Below, piece by piece: positions 28,201 to 37,148 of a stretch of DNA of 64,000 nt. The translations under genes and the position numbers were made by a program. This stretch comes from Porites lobata. Taxonomy: Eukaryota; Cnidaria; Anthozoa; Scleractinia; Poritidae. Under the pieces are notes generated by a model. The model saw only the letters and a list, made by a program, of their open reading frames with translations, did not search any database and was not told the DNA's origin. Where the stretch lies: positions 656,001-720,000 of the forward strand of contig CALNXK010000080.1 in the NCBI GenBank assembly GCA_942486035.1. The letters run 5' to 3'. Within the stretch, counting starts at the first letter, position 1; each line of letters begins with the position of its first letter.

Positions 28201-31200
28201 TCGGCAACTTAGGCGAGGACAGCGCTAAATGAAAAGTTCAGCGGGCGCCAAAAAATTCTTTTATTTTCCGGTTTGACTTGTTATTGGTCAGGAAAATGGC
28301 GCGAGTTTTTGTTTACGCTGACGACAAGTTGTAGCAGTGCAATACTAATAGATGTCGAGACAAATAGTTTCTTTAATAGGTTTGTTTTCACTTTTGTATT
28401 TATACTAAACAAAGGATTGTTTATAACCTGCAGGCCTTACCATACGTAGTAAGTTGGAGTTCAATAAATCGAGGGTGTGTGTTAAAAATGAAGAATTGTG
28501 TCTTGTCTCTCTTTTTCTTTCATAGAATTAATACGTCTCCTCCACCGGCAAATTTGAAAGCCTCGTTAACAGGTTTCAATTGGTAAGTAATGTAATTTTC
28601 ATCTTTTAATGACTGGCTGCGTTGATGGTTCTTTTGAAAGAGATTTTCCATTTTCCTGGCTTCTTTGACAGGGACATGAAATGGTGTTGCGATGACGCCG
28701 AAAGTCAACTTTTCACGCTTTTATTAACAGGTTTCTGTTTCACTAAATCACTGTTCAACTTTGATAGGTTCGCTGGAAAAATGGACAGACCGCAAGCGGA
28801 AGCAGAACTGCGCAACAGAAGCGACGGTACCTTCCTTATAAGGGAGAGTGTGAACAGAAGCGGAGAATACGCGCTATCCGTGAAGTAAGAACAAAGAATT
28901 GTCTTTTGATGGTTTGCTTACACGTTGCTCCTTTTTAATATCTGTTGTAAATGGCAAACTGAAGGCTTTTTTAGTATAATTGTTAGACGAATGAAAGAAT
29001 GCATATTGAGTTTTCCAGTGAAGTTTTCATTTCCGTCGTCGTTGTCGGATCATAAGGTCTCTATTACTTGCCTTTAAACACCTTATTGCGTGGGTTGTCT
29101 GTCAATTACTGTGGCCAATCAGAAGAGGGCCCAGCACTAGCATGAACCAATCACGCGTTGAAGCAAGAACATGAGGGCCGGTGGCAAGCGCGAGAAACGC
29201 GCGAAAGAAAATTACAGTTGGTTTTGATTGGCTGCGAAAGTGGCGTGATATCTTTGAGCCAATCACAAACCCAAACAGTGCAAAGTAAAGATATTCTAGG
29301 GGACACTCTAAACCACGTTCTGATCAGTTACCGCTTGATTTCTTTTGATAGATTTCGAAATAACGTAAAACACATAAAAATCCCGTATGATGACGGATGT
29401 TTCTACTTGACAAGAGCGATCGCCTTTGGATCTGTTAAGGTAAGTAGCATTTTTCCTCTGGTAGATTTAGAGCTGTGTTCTTGGAGGCTACATTTCTCGT
29501 CAAACATGAACGAAGAGCTATGAAATTTTCACGGTTTAACTTCTTCGCCCACCTTAACTTTCTTTTCATTATTCCCTTACCTAGTGAATATCTAAATGAA
29601 CTGTGGTAGGAGATAACATGACACGCGTTGCAACAGTTTTGACGAGCATTGTAGTTACCGGCCATTGACAGAAAAAGTTTTCAGGGTCGCACGTGTGTCT
29701 TGCTACCAGTCTATCGTTTCCTGACTGTTTGACAACCAGCGGGTACTCCCGTGGGTTCTACGTGACGTGTATGATCTAATGGACCTGGGGTTTGTTTGTC
29801 TTTACGTAACCATTGTTCAACAAGGGTTACCTTAAACAGCTAGCCCCGGTTGGTCAAAAGATGGGTAGCGCTATCATACAGATACTATCCAGTAGAAAAG
29901 TGTTTGTGTTAGGAAAACCAATTGCACTATCCAATGGATAGTGACTTATCTGGCAGATAGCGCTTCCATCTTCTGAGCAAATGGCGCCAATAGGATATAA
30001 AATTGAAACTTATTTTCAATCTAGTTTCGATGTTCATTTTTTGTTTGTTTGTTTGTTTTGTCACCAGGAACTTGTTGAATATTATAAGCAAAACACTCTG
30101 GGCGTTAGTTTTCCAGGCCTGGACACAAAACTTCGGCGTGGAGTGAACGAAGAGCATAAAGGAAAAGGTACGGACTTTTAAAGCCCCTTGAAAATTGGAA
30201 TAAATAATTTGAAGCAGTAACTCCAAAATATGTTCAGGTATGGTGAAATGGGCAAGATTTCTGCAGAGTTAACGTTCAGTTCGGTGAACATTCCTTCTGC
30301 AATGTAAACACTATTTTAGCCTTTTTCCAGGAGTTGAGGCAGTAGATAACACGCTTCCCACCACCTGAACGCTTCTCTTTACTATCTGAACGCCTGCAAC
30401 AGGCTAACACTATCTTTGATGTGGTAAAAGCAATGTTACGTGGGTGATGAAAGCGCCAATGAAAAGCCATGAAAGCAGCCAATGCAATCAATCTTTCTCG
30501 ATTGCTTCCGTATGTAAAAACAAGTTTAGTCAAGCAAAATGTCTAGATTTAGCTTCCTCAAGTTTAGCGTCATCATTTTTTAAGTTGCACGACGGATATG
30601 CTCGAATATCTCCTCGGTCGTAGTGTTTTTGCATCTCAACCCACTTTTTTTAGTAGCGAATAAAATTTCGGTAAAAAGAAATCCAATTTTATGTAGACTT
30701 TTACTTTGCATGTATTTGCATATATTTGAATCCTCAGATAGGTTTTCGAAAAGCACCATACTCGTCGTATAGGAGAAAATCTTCTTTATTTTATGTTGCT
30801 CTGAATCTTATTTAAGAAAATGTTATATTTTTAGCTTATTTACTTGTAGGCGTTGGTTGGGCCAAAGCCATGTATCCCTACAGTGCAAGAAACGCTAAAG
30901 AGATATCAATTCAGGTAGCGATAATTTCCAGTATTGACCGCTCCAGAAAATACCATAACATACCATAATGCTCTTTGTTTGTCACCCCAGGTTCTGTAAA
31001 AGCATTGTTTTCAGTTTCTCTTGGGGCCATTTGAACTCCCAAGAGAAACTTAAGACAATGCTTATGCAAAATTTTGGAGTGACCACAAAGAGCATTATGG
31101 TATGTTATGGTATTTCTGGAGCGGTCAATTTTCTGTTTCATCCTACTTTAAAACTGTCAGTTCTGAAATTAAACTGCGTGGTTTCGTCCACTTAACCAAA

Positions 31201-32407
31201 GTTTGAAACGTCTTTTTAATTTAGTTGCCATCCCTTAGAATTTCTTCCACATAAAGCAATGGGGATTTTGACCTCGGATAAATCGACTTTTAAGTATTTC
31301 TGTGTTTCAGTTTTGAATTTACCCCATTTTGCCCGCCCAAATTTTACGGTTTCTGGGGCATCTTTGCTCGTATTCAGTAACTGACAAAGACTATTTCGTC
31401 ATTACAATGATGAATGCGAATTTTAATGGTATGCACTTCAGGTAAGACTTCATACAATGTCCTAAGATATTCCTGTGACTGTCACAATTTGGGGGCTGGG
31501 TCGATTTGTGGGGGTTTATTGACATTCAGGGGAGGGGGGAGGAGGGATCGTGCAAGAGATAAAGTCTCCAGATTTTAGATCTCTAGAGGTTTGCATCTCT
31601 GTCACAGTGGCTGTTCGTTTTGTGTCCATTTGAGTTTAATTGGATAGAATTTATGTGTCACCAGTGGATTGTAAACCAGCATTGATTCTAATAGTCGGGA
31701 CACACCTTAGTTTAGAGATTTCTCTGTACATGAGTGGAGATTCTGTTTATAGCCACTAAACCATGTCTCTCTTTGTCCTTTAGAGAAATTCTAGAATTCT
31801 TATACTCAATAAAGAAGGTGATTGGTGGAAAGGAGAATGTGACGGCCAGGTGAGTTATTAGTTTTTAAAGACTCCACTGTGCCTTACGCCACTCTTGGTT
31901 TACACTATCAGTGTGAGGGAAAACGCAGTCTTTAACCGGCATGCAAATAAAAGAATCTGGTCATTATTACGCAAAGTCTTAAGTTTGCTTGATAAAATCT
32001 CGGTGGATACACGTTGCGTTTGACCGCTGTGAATTTACTAACCATCATCGAAGAGGAAATTTGTTGAACTGTATGCTCATCTCCCAATGTTGCCCGGCTC
32101 GGAGCCGGTTACAGTTATGTTGAGATTGTAAATGGCGTTCGTCCTTGTTCTGGGATCTTTTCTTCGGATTCTTTCTTCTCCCCAATGCTTTGCAGTCGTG
32201 TGTTTATGCCCGTTAAGTGTCATCCATGCTAAGCAAAGTTGATTGATTGATTGATTGATTCGTTGACTGACTGACTGACTGACCGATTGATTGATTGATT
32301 GATTGATAGACTGATTCACGGAGTGATTGATTTGATTTATACAGGTTGGCTACTTTCCTTCGAATTACGTAGAGGTCCTCAAAGAAAACATGGAAGCTAA
32401 GAACTAA
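6639..32407 (+). CDS. VAV: VAV-family Rho/Rac guanine nucleotide exchange factor (35 exons)
   Basis: Vav proteins activate Rac/Rho GTPases at the plasma membrane downstream of tyrosine kinases. The joined frame gives about 945 residues (human VAV1 has 845) in the order CH, acidic region, DH, PH, C1, SH3, SH2, SH3. Exons: 6639-6995, 7230-7346, 9384-9442, 10419-10493, 11045-11144, 11221-11241, 11313-11417, 12064-12126, 13562-13654, 14146-14205, 14808-14855, 15466-15558, 16029-16100, 16268-16341, 16461-16476, 17142-17224, 17692-17737, 18335-18418, 19904-19937, 20779-20869, 21702-21733, 22738-22807, 23345-23376, 24842-25063, 26219-26249, 26343-26439, 27131-27181, 27477-27532, 28526-28582, 28768-28884, 29352-29439, 30068-30167, 30850-30914, 31784-31849, 32345-32407. 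Every junction keeps phase with GT-AG ends. The start could instead be the ATG at 6756 (AAGATGGCGG context); the N-terminal extension before the CH domain is the least certain part. Confidence 0.9.
9018..9191. mobile_element. hAT-like MITE in VAV intron 2
   Basis: The ends are CAGGGTTGTCA and, in complement, CAGGGTTGTCAGAAAG. A 7-base direct repeat, CTTAAAG, flanks the element on both sides. CAGGG termini with a 7-8 base duplication point to the hAT group. No coding capacity. Confidence 0.65.
9221..9340. repeat. Inverted-repeat element, family shared with 46561-46680
   Basis: The arms begin GTATATGTTACAGGTCAAA and end with its complement; a second internal pair surrounds GATTCTCAATT. A second copy lies in the Niban-like gene. 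A stray left end also occurs at about 8992-9007, just before the hAT-like MITE. Confidence 0.6.
9890..10367. mobile_element. hAT-like MITE in VAV intron 3
   Basis: The termini CAGGGTTTATTCTAGA and (complement) CAGGGTTTATTCCAGA bound a 478-base element with poly-C and CCCCC-rich interior. The short sequence TGTAGC occurs directly outside both ends, consistent with a target duplication. Confidence 0.55.
10419..11241 (+). other. VAV: VAV: acidic regulatory region with three tyrosines
   Basis: Exons 4-6 encode residues 178-243. Three tyrosines sit in acidic contexts that line up with vertebrate Vav1 Y142, Y160 and Y174: DEDIYSNL (about residue 195), EENPYDAV (about 214) and VKIYDDLV (about 226). 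In vertebrates their phosphorylation by Src/Syk kinases releases autoinhibition. The region ends with a 21-nt microexon (11221-11241) encoding FAKERKG. Confidence 0.85.
10764..10943. mobile_element. hAT-like MITE in VAV intron 4
   Basis: The ends CAGGGTTCTTAATAGA and (complement) CAGGGTTCTCAATAGA are flanked by the direct repeat AATGCAT. It resembles the element at 9018-9191 in its termini and internal CTACTTT-type motifs. Confidence 0.65.
11313..16476 (+). other. VAV: VAV: DH (Dbl homology) catalytic domain exons
   Basis: Exons 7-15 encode residues 244-451. Visible Dbl features are the CR1 helix (VVAEILETEKSYVEAL), the central helices (FINIEDLLRTHTKF) and the CR3 helix with the conserved PFQRVLKYPLLVQEL stretch. 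The domain ends near RDDENLRSVQ. Exon 15 is only 16 nt (16461-16476) and encodes part of the DH-PH linker. Confidence 0.9.
13170..13210. repeat. (AAT)n microsatellite
   Basis: A perfect run of about a dozen AAT units within VAV intron 8, preceded by an irregular ATC-rich stretch. Confidence 0.9.
18468..19021. repeat. Possible TTAACCC-ended repeat in VAV intron 18
   Basis: The block starts with TTAACCCTTAACGG and ends with AATGGGTTAA; the short outer ends are inverted. An A-rich open frame inside (18702-18932) has no family resemblance. Likely a divergent MITE. Confidence 0.35.
19125..19515. repeat. Repeat with 'ATTTACGTGATACCGG'-type modules
   Basis: The segment contains several forward and inverted copies of motifs such as TTTCATTCTGGAACGA and GTGATACCGGAATGA, so it is internally palindromic. 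Looks like a non-autonomous element; the exact ends were not resolved. Confidence 0.4.
20425..20640 (+). repeat. GGATTCC-rich dispersed repeat, copy 1
   Basis: A run of GGATTCC/GGATTTC modules. A second copy in the same orientation lies at 59325-59480; both share CACGCCGT, ATTCCGGATTCCA, TTCACAAGCAAA-like and GATTCCCTTACA blocks in order. Confidence 0.6.
21032..21242. mobile_element. Palindromic MITE in VAV intron 20
   Basis: The left arm CCCCTCTTACACGGATCCGGACAAATTTTT is matched, with few changes, by the complement of the right end (GGTCCGGACAAATTTTT core). Central motifs around TTGCACGG are also inverted. No coding capacity. Confidence 0.6.
21869..21990. repeat. Near-perfect 120-bp palindrome, family also at 17957-18000
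   Basis: AGTAATACTAGCCTCCCA is matched by the complement at the other end, and the arms continue through AGACGTTCTTAGGGGTTCGT to a short centre. A single arm of the same sequence (GCAGGAACGCGTGACGAACC, then CGTCTGCGTGGGAGGCT) lies at 17957-18006. Confidence 0.7.
22448..22660. mobile_element. TTAA-ended MITE (TTAACCCTTTAAG family), copy 1
   Basis: Starts TTAACCCTTTAAGTCCCGATA and ends with the near-complement TATTGGGGCTTAAAGGGTTAA. Related copies occur at 40857-41118 and, in decayed form, 57066-57267. Confidence 0.7.
23495..23815. mobile_element. Palindromic MITE in VAV intron 23
   Basis: Outer ends AAGGTC / GACCTT, then inverted modules around TTGCAGCAACA, TGTGTGCACTGGAGAATTT and GTCGCAGCAACATGTCGC. 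Non-coding; short open frames within it follow the palindrome. Confidence 0.55.
23998..24600. repeat. 32-bp minisatellite
   Basis: About 18 units of a 32-base repeat built on CCACCACCCTTTACTATCAC followed by TGTTCCACTGTT, with sporadic 8-base insertions and T/C variants. It lies in VAV intron 23. Because the unit is not a multiple of 3 and lacks stops, two frames stay open for about 600 bases. Confidence 0.95.
25128..25341. mobile_element. TTAA-ended MITE (TTAACCCTTTCACTGCCA ends)
   Basis: TTAACCCTTTCACTGCCA at the left is the exact complement of TGGCAGTGAAAGGGTTAA at the right; the element is 214 bases with no coding capacity. Shares the outer TTAACCCTTT with the 22448-22660 family. Confidence 0.8.
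25557..25731 (+). mobile_element. tRNA-derived SINE
   Basis: The head GCGTGATCGAGCGGTTAGAG is an RNA polymerase III A box of tRNA-Leu/Ser type; the expected B box region (CCGACTTCAACTACC) is mutated. A non-tRNA body follows. It lies in VAV intron 24. Confidence 0.55.
25732..26070. mobile_element. MITE with TACCGTAAAATTCCGAAAA ends, copy 1
   Basis: Terminal inverted repeats TACCGTAAAATTCCGAAAA and its near-complement flank a GGGGCTTAT-rich interior, itself largely palindromic. A second copy lies at 45342-45652. Confidence 0.8.
26219..27181 (+). other. VAV: VAV: N-terminal SH3 domain
   Basis: Exons 25-27 encode an SH3 fold with FVAGDEIEVVSRSDPEWWEG and GAVGYFPQSHV, including the paired tryptophans and the Gly-Tyr-Phe-Pro strand. 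The first of these exons is only 31 nt. The usual ALYDY motif is replaced by CVATSNF, as expected for this atypical SH3 of Vav proteins. Confidence 0.85.
28006..28075 (+). repeat. tRNA-like sequence (degenerate tRNA or SINE head)
   Basis: It has a plausible A box (TGGTGTAGTGG) and a good B box (GGTTCAAGTCC) at about the right spacing, but the 5' strand (CCCTTGA) cannot pair with the 3' acceptor (ATACTAC). A functional tRNA is unlikely; a tRNA pseudogene or SINE head fits better. Confidence 0.5.
28768..30167 (+). other. VAV: VAV: SH2 domain
   Basis: Exons 30-32 encode WFAGKMDRPQAEAEL, then GTFLIRES with the phosphotyrosine-binding arginine (about residue 805), VKHIKI, and the C-terminal ELVEYYKQNTLG. 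All key SH2 positions are present, so phosphotyrosine binding should be intact. Confidence 0.92.
30933..31129. mobile_element. Palindromic MITE just after VAV exon 33
   Basis: ATTGACCGCTCCAGAAA and its complement TTTCTGGAGCGGTCAAT form the ends; the arms continue through CATAACATACCATAATGCTC. It begins about 18 bases after the exon 33 splice donor. Confidence 0.75.
32238..32330. repeat. (TGAT)n / (TGAC)n microsatellite
   Basis: Tandem GATT and GACT tetranucleotides in the last VAV intron, ending about 15 bases before the final acceptor. Confidence 0.9.
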
Positions 32408-33889
32408 AACATTGTTAGGTGAAATTCATTCATGGAGTTGAACCGACCTTCCAGCCACCGTAGTCAAATGTGAAATACCAAGTTGAATCTTTGAGGATCA
32501 AAGCTCCACGTCAAGGAATATGATAAGCCAAAAATGGTCGCCAGAGCGCAAATGTTTTAATCCAATGAACGTTGGAATGAAATTGTACGCTCATGCAGAT
32601 ATACTTACATAGAAATCCATAAAGGACAATGGTCGACGTTAAGCTGCTATTATGAGCAAGTGCCAAGTCGAGGATATCATAGGACAATATTTTAATTATA
32701 ACGTGCAGGAATGAATGTTACCTGCCTGGCAAGTTCATGTCATAGAACAGTGTTTTCATGAATAGAAGTTTGCCTTTTTCAGTGAGCTTAAAAGGCATTT
32801 ACCCGCAAATTATATTGCGAGGAATGATTGTGTTATTTATAATTTTCGGATAAAATACGTAGATAGGCTACACATATCCTTACATGAATATCGTACAGTC
32901 CTGAAGATATGCTGCGCCTTATAATTCTTGGTATGCAACCATGTGACAAGGCACCCATGTTGGGGTTCAATAGAACAGAATTTTTTCTCGAAGAATTTAC
33001 ATGAAAATAGAATTCAGTTCTCAGAGGAGAGAAATCCTTTTGTTCTTCACCGCCAACAAGGCCGCCGTGACGTCACGTGCAAACCAGCAATACACATGGG
33101 AATTCTTTTTATGGGGGTGTGGGTTGGGGAAGGGGGAGTCGTATTGAGCCCAGTCTCTTTAGTTTTACAACTGCGTCGATCTAAGCGAAGTACCATCGCA
33201 GTTCACTCATGCCCAGTCCGTTTTAAACCAAGGTGAACAAGGGCGACTGGGCCCGAGAATTTTCTTGCTGTTGTTTTATTTAAAAACAATATCCAAGAAA
33301 TATTCAAACGCATCCTTATGCTTGTAGTTTACTGATGCGATCGTACAAATTAAACCAGACATTATATGCTTTAATCCCTCCACAAAATTAGGGAAAGTAA
33401 TCCCGATATTTAATTTTATCCCCCTATTTTTCCAACAAAATGAGAGCTGTCTATTCGCCAAACTTCGACTGAAGGAGTGAGACGCAAGTCGTTTACCATT
33501 GACAAAAAGTTCCCGGAAAATCCGGTTGTAAAGTAAACTGATCATTACGTTCTGAGTCTTTCCAATCGGAACGTCCAAAAATGGTAGCTTTGCCGTGGAC
33601 AGAATTCCATGCCAAACGACATTCGTGTTTCATTTTCTCTAACTGATCTTTGATATCAGGATCAGGTTTTCGCTGCCGTTTTCGGTGAATGGAACTCGAC
33701 TGAGCAAATGGCAATGGTTAACGCGATATTGATAGTCCTGGATGCTACTATGTTCTAGTATTTCTTACTTTTTCTTTTGTACAGTTCCCTGCTGTAATAT
33801 ACCTAGACGATGATCTTGTGTACAAATGAACTCATTCGTCAGATTTCTTTAGCTTTTGCGTAATGAATTTGTAATGCGAGCGAAATGCT

Positions 33890-33895
33890 AATAAA
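33890..33895 (+). promoter_or_regulatory. Candidate polyadenylation signal for VAV
   Basis: AATAAA downstream of the VAV stop codon. It is the first clear one on the plus strand with no other gene between, but the use of this site is only inferred. Confidence 0.35.
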
Positions 33896-34988
33896 ACAAT
33901 TCAAATGGGATGAGTTGAGACTGTAATTCGTCTAAGGCCCCATTAAGCGCTTCATACTTAAATGCTTTGTACTTAAGTCAACAGAGATATTTACAAACAA
34001 GGTTAACAAAGTATCTTTATGTTATATCTAAACTACCTGGTGCATGATGGAACTTGTCCAGCGGAACGGCTAGCTGGGAACGAGATTGCGCACCCATCGT
34101 CACGTATTGTTACTGCGCGTTCGTGGCGCGCGCAAGATTCGGTAGGCATTTAGTGGGTGGGAAGGTGGTAAGTGAAACGCTGATATTTGCAAATAAAACT
34201 TCGACGTTTCGGCAATGCTGCCTTCATCAGGGAAAACCATTTAGTAGGCACAGCAATGGAATCCAAACTAAAACTGTTACACAACGTATCGAAATTAAGG
34301 CCCTGGATTGACTTTTCAGAAACGAAGCGATCATTGCTTTAAAAAATAAACGCTAAAAAAGGCACCGGTACTCTGTGATCAAATCTTTGGTCATTCGATC
34401 ATACATGGAATACGAACCCCGTTAATCGATATTGCGACCAACGACCACCTTTAAACTTTATAAAATTGTTTTGCTTGGTTTGCTGAATGAAAACAGACAA
34501 TCTGAAAACAATAACCCATTACTAAAATTGAATGTTTTTAGGCAAAGGTGTTGGTGGTTAGCATGACATCCGGTAAATTGTTGTGTGCAGTAAAAATTAT
34601 GCATGAATAAATAATACAAAAGATCTGAAAGACTTCACTTTGCAGCATTTCGAGGCTCTCAAAGTTATTTTGCCTTCTTGTTTCTGCTGCCTTCTACTGT
34701 GGCTTTTCTCTTCAAGTCCATTTCCTTTTCTTTTCTCCCAGAACTTTGAACTTTGTAATAATTGTGAAAGTGTTGTAAGCTACAATATAGAAAACGGCTC
34801 TTCCAGACAAATCACAAGCCCTTTCCTTTCATAACAAGGAACTGAAGGAAGTCAGCGTTTTTTCTCATTACTCGGTTTCGTTTACTCTTACATTGTTCAG
34901 TTGCATTGAATTGCTTATCGTCACCTGTCGTCATAGAAGATAACAACTGCATGCGCGCGCATCGAATTCGTTCGGAGACGCGATCCAT

Positions 34989-35050
34989 TTTCGACCCCAG
35001 AGCTCCTCTCTAAACAGCGGGGTCCAAAGCGTGAGCTCTGGGGTCGAGAA
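34989..35050. repeat. Short palindrome
   Basis: TTTTCGACCCCAGAGCTC is matched by the complement GAGCTCTGGGGTCGAGAA with a loop of about 26 bases. Possibly a small MITE or its centre. Confidence 0.6.
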
Positions 35051-36774
35051 TGTGGCGCGCTCTCGAATCCAGATACTACGAAATGCAACTATTGTAGCGG
35101 TCAACATGTTACTGATCGTGCTGTACAGTGAGTGAAGGAAAAACTTGTTCTTATCTTGGATGGATATATCTCGGGGTTGACAACCTTATATACAAAACGA
35201 CGCTAGGATAAATAATGTCTTTGTTACGTATATCATGACCTCTTCCTTCCGTAACGCGACACCATGACTTAATGTATCCTCCATCAATGTACTTGAAAAA
35301 GGACACATCCCTATGGGCCGACTATTGGAGTTGAGACCAGTAGAATCATGACCTGGGGTACCGGCTACAACTATAAACATGTTCCGCTTGGTCCATTTAA
35401 GGGTATAAATAAGAGGTTTCTACCCGATTAACTTTATCCAGGAGGTCTTGTAAAATGTCTTAATATCTTCCCAAATATAATGTAGACTCGGAAGATTAGA
35501 ATAGTCATAAAAACTTCATCTTTTCTTTTTGGGGGTGGAGTTCTTTTAACATTATGAGATATGGAACACCAACACACATTGTGGAAAATATATTTCACAA
35601 AAGTATAAATCTACTTCATACACTTAATTAAGGCGACGTGAAAGAGATTTCTTTGCGATTTTTTTTAAACAAAGACGGTCGAAATGGGAGCCGTTTTATC
35701 CAAGGGGGTTAAAATGAAAAGGTAGCGTTTGCTTAACAACATACAGCAGTCTACATTAGCCAAATAATATAATTGAATGAGTTGAGGTTGAATTGTCATT
35801 TACTATAAGGAAAGCAACGTTGGGATAAACGTCCCAACAGTCACGTAATACAAAGTTATGTAAATTTATAAAACGTTCCCTTTGTACAAAAGTTCCACTT
35901 GTAGCTCTATAAAACTATAAAAAAAGCATTTTAAAAATTACACAAAAATACCTTTCAAAAATTTCAAAAATACCTTTCAATGGACAATTGAATACGTACC
36001 ATATTCTGCTTTTTGCTGTTTATACATGTACCATTTCACGAATCCGGAGATTGTCTGTATAGATAACTTCCTTCAACCTTTTCTTTGAAGGTGTTTTCCT
36101 CTTTTTTTCGTAAGTTTAAGATAAAATATGTGTCGAGCACCCTATTGGCTAACTATTAAAATACCACGACCACGACGGCAGAAAAAAAACGTCACTTATA
36201 TAGTAAATTCCTTTTCAAACTTCATCACGGTTACCGGCATTCCAACTCGCTAAGCTAATCCTCTTGTGAAAGAATTTCTAAGAACGGCACCCTAAAATTC
36301 AGAAAGCTTAAGAAACCTTTCCTCCTCGTGTTTACGTCCTCCACGTAGTAGTCATGCAGCGACGGTCTTGCTCTTTTGACGTTCGCGTTGCCATCGATGT
36401 CGTGTCAAGTTTAAAACTACTTTTTTAATAAAATGATGTAGGCCCTGCATGCACGAGACCAACAATACGTCCTTGGCCGGTGAAAAGGAGGTTACTTGAG
36501 AATCTTGAAGATGAGGCAATTACACGAGCCACTTACAAAGCAGAAAGCGAGAGTTACGGAACTTTAAAACAACTCAACATTCATTCTTCGAACGAAATGC
36601 CCCTTTTGTTAAGACCACTGAAGACAAAAGAGTTTGACGCCGGACCCGTTTCCTGGTTTCCTCTGAACAGAAGCAAACACTGTGAAATTATTTGCTCAGC
36701 CCGGTTTTATGGACAGCTCTAAGTTGGTCTCATGTAATCAGGGCACTTTAGATAGGTTCTTTACAAATTCATTT

Positions 36775-37148
36775 TTATAGTTCAGTTGTCTGCTCGGCTT
36801 TCGGTTCTTCCGTTTCCCCTTCTGGCTCTGCCGGTTTTTCTCCGCCTTCGCTCGACTTCTCTTCGGCTTTTGGTTCCTCGCTCGGTTTCTGTTCAGGTTC
36901 TTTCTCTGTTTCTTCGGCTTCGGGTTCACTCGGTTTCTGTTCGGATTCTTTCGCTGTTTCTTCGGCTTCGGGTTCACTCGGTTTCTGTTCGGATTCTTTC
37001 GCTGTTTCTTCGGCTTTAGGTTCGCTCGGTTTCTGTTCGGATTCTTTCGCTGTTTCTTCGGCTTTGGGTTCCTCAGACTTTGCCGGTTCTGTAGTGGGTT
37101 CCTTCTTAGCTTCAGCTTGGGTCGCCGAGGCTCTTCCGACACCACAAA
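36775..37148 (-). other. Niban-like protein: Pro/Glu/Lys repeat tail
   Basis: The last exon encodes about 123 residues dominated by four or so copies of a 16-residue unit, KPSEPKAEETAKESEQ, corresponding to a 48-nt DNA repeat. The tail is highly charged and probably disordered. Vertebrate Niban proteins also end in acidic, low-complexity tails. The copy number may vary between alleles. Confidence 0.85.

Larger units (their letters stand above)
30850..32407 (+). other. VAV: VAV: C-terminal SH3 domain and stop
   Basis: Exons 33-35 encode an SH3 with AMYPYSARNAKEISI, EGDWWKGE and VGYFPSNYVEVL, followed by 8 residues and TAA at 32405-32407. This equals the end of vertebrate Vav, so the gene is complete at its 3' end. 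Confidence 0.92.
32408..36774. other. Intergenic region and probable VAV 3'UTR
   Basis: No exon was recognised. The AATAAA at 33890-33895 is a candidate polyadenylation signal for VAV and would give a 3'UTR of about 1.5 kb. Small open frames at 33493-33714 (-) and 36480-36722 (+) have no recognised family. A 34989-35050 palindrome is listed separately. Downstream of about 34.0 kb there is a repeat-like block with AACTTCGACGTTTCGGC. Confidence 0.5.

Noticed and set aside
36738..37145. Minus-strand frame with NRNRVNPKPKKQRK repeats
   Set aside because: Shadow of the Niban-like tail exon; only the other frame joins in phase to exon 14 and ends with a stop where expected.
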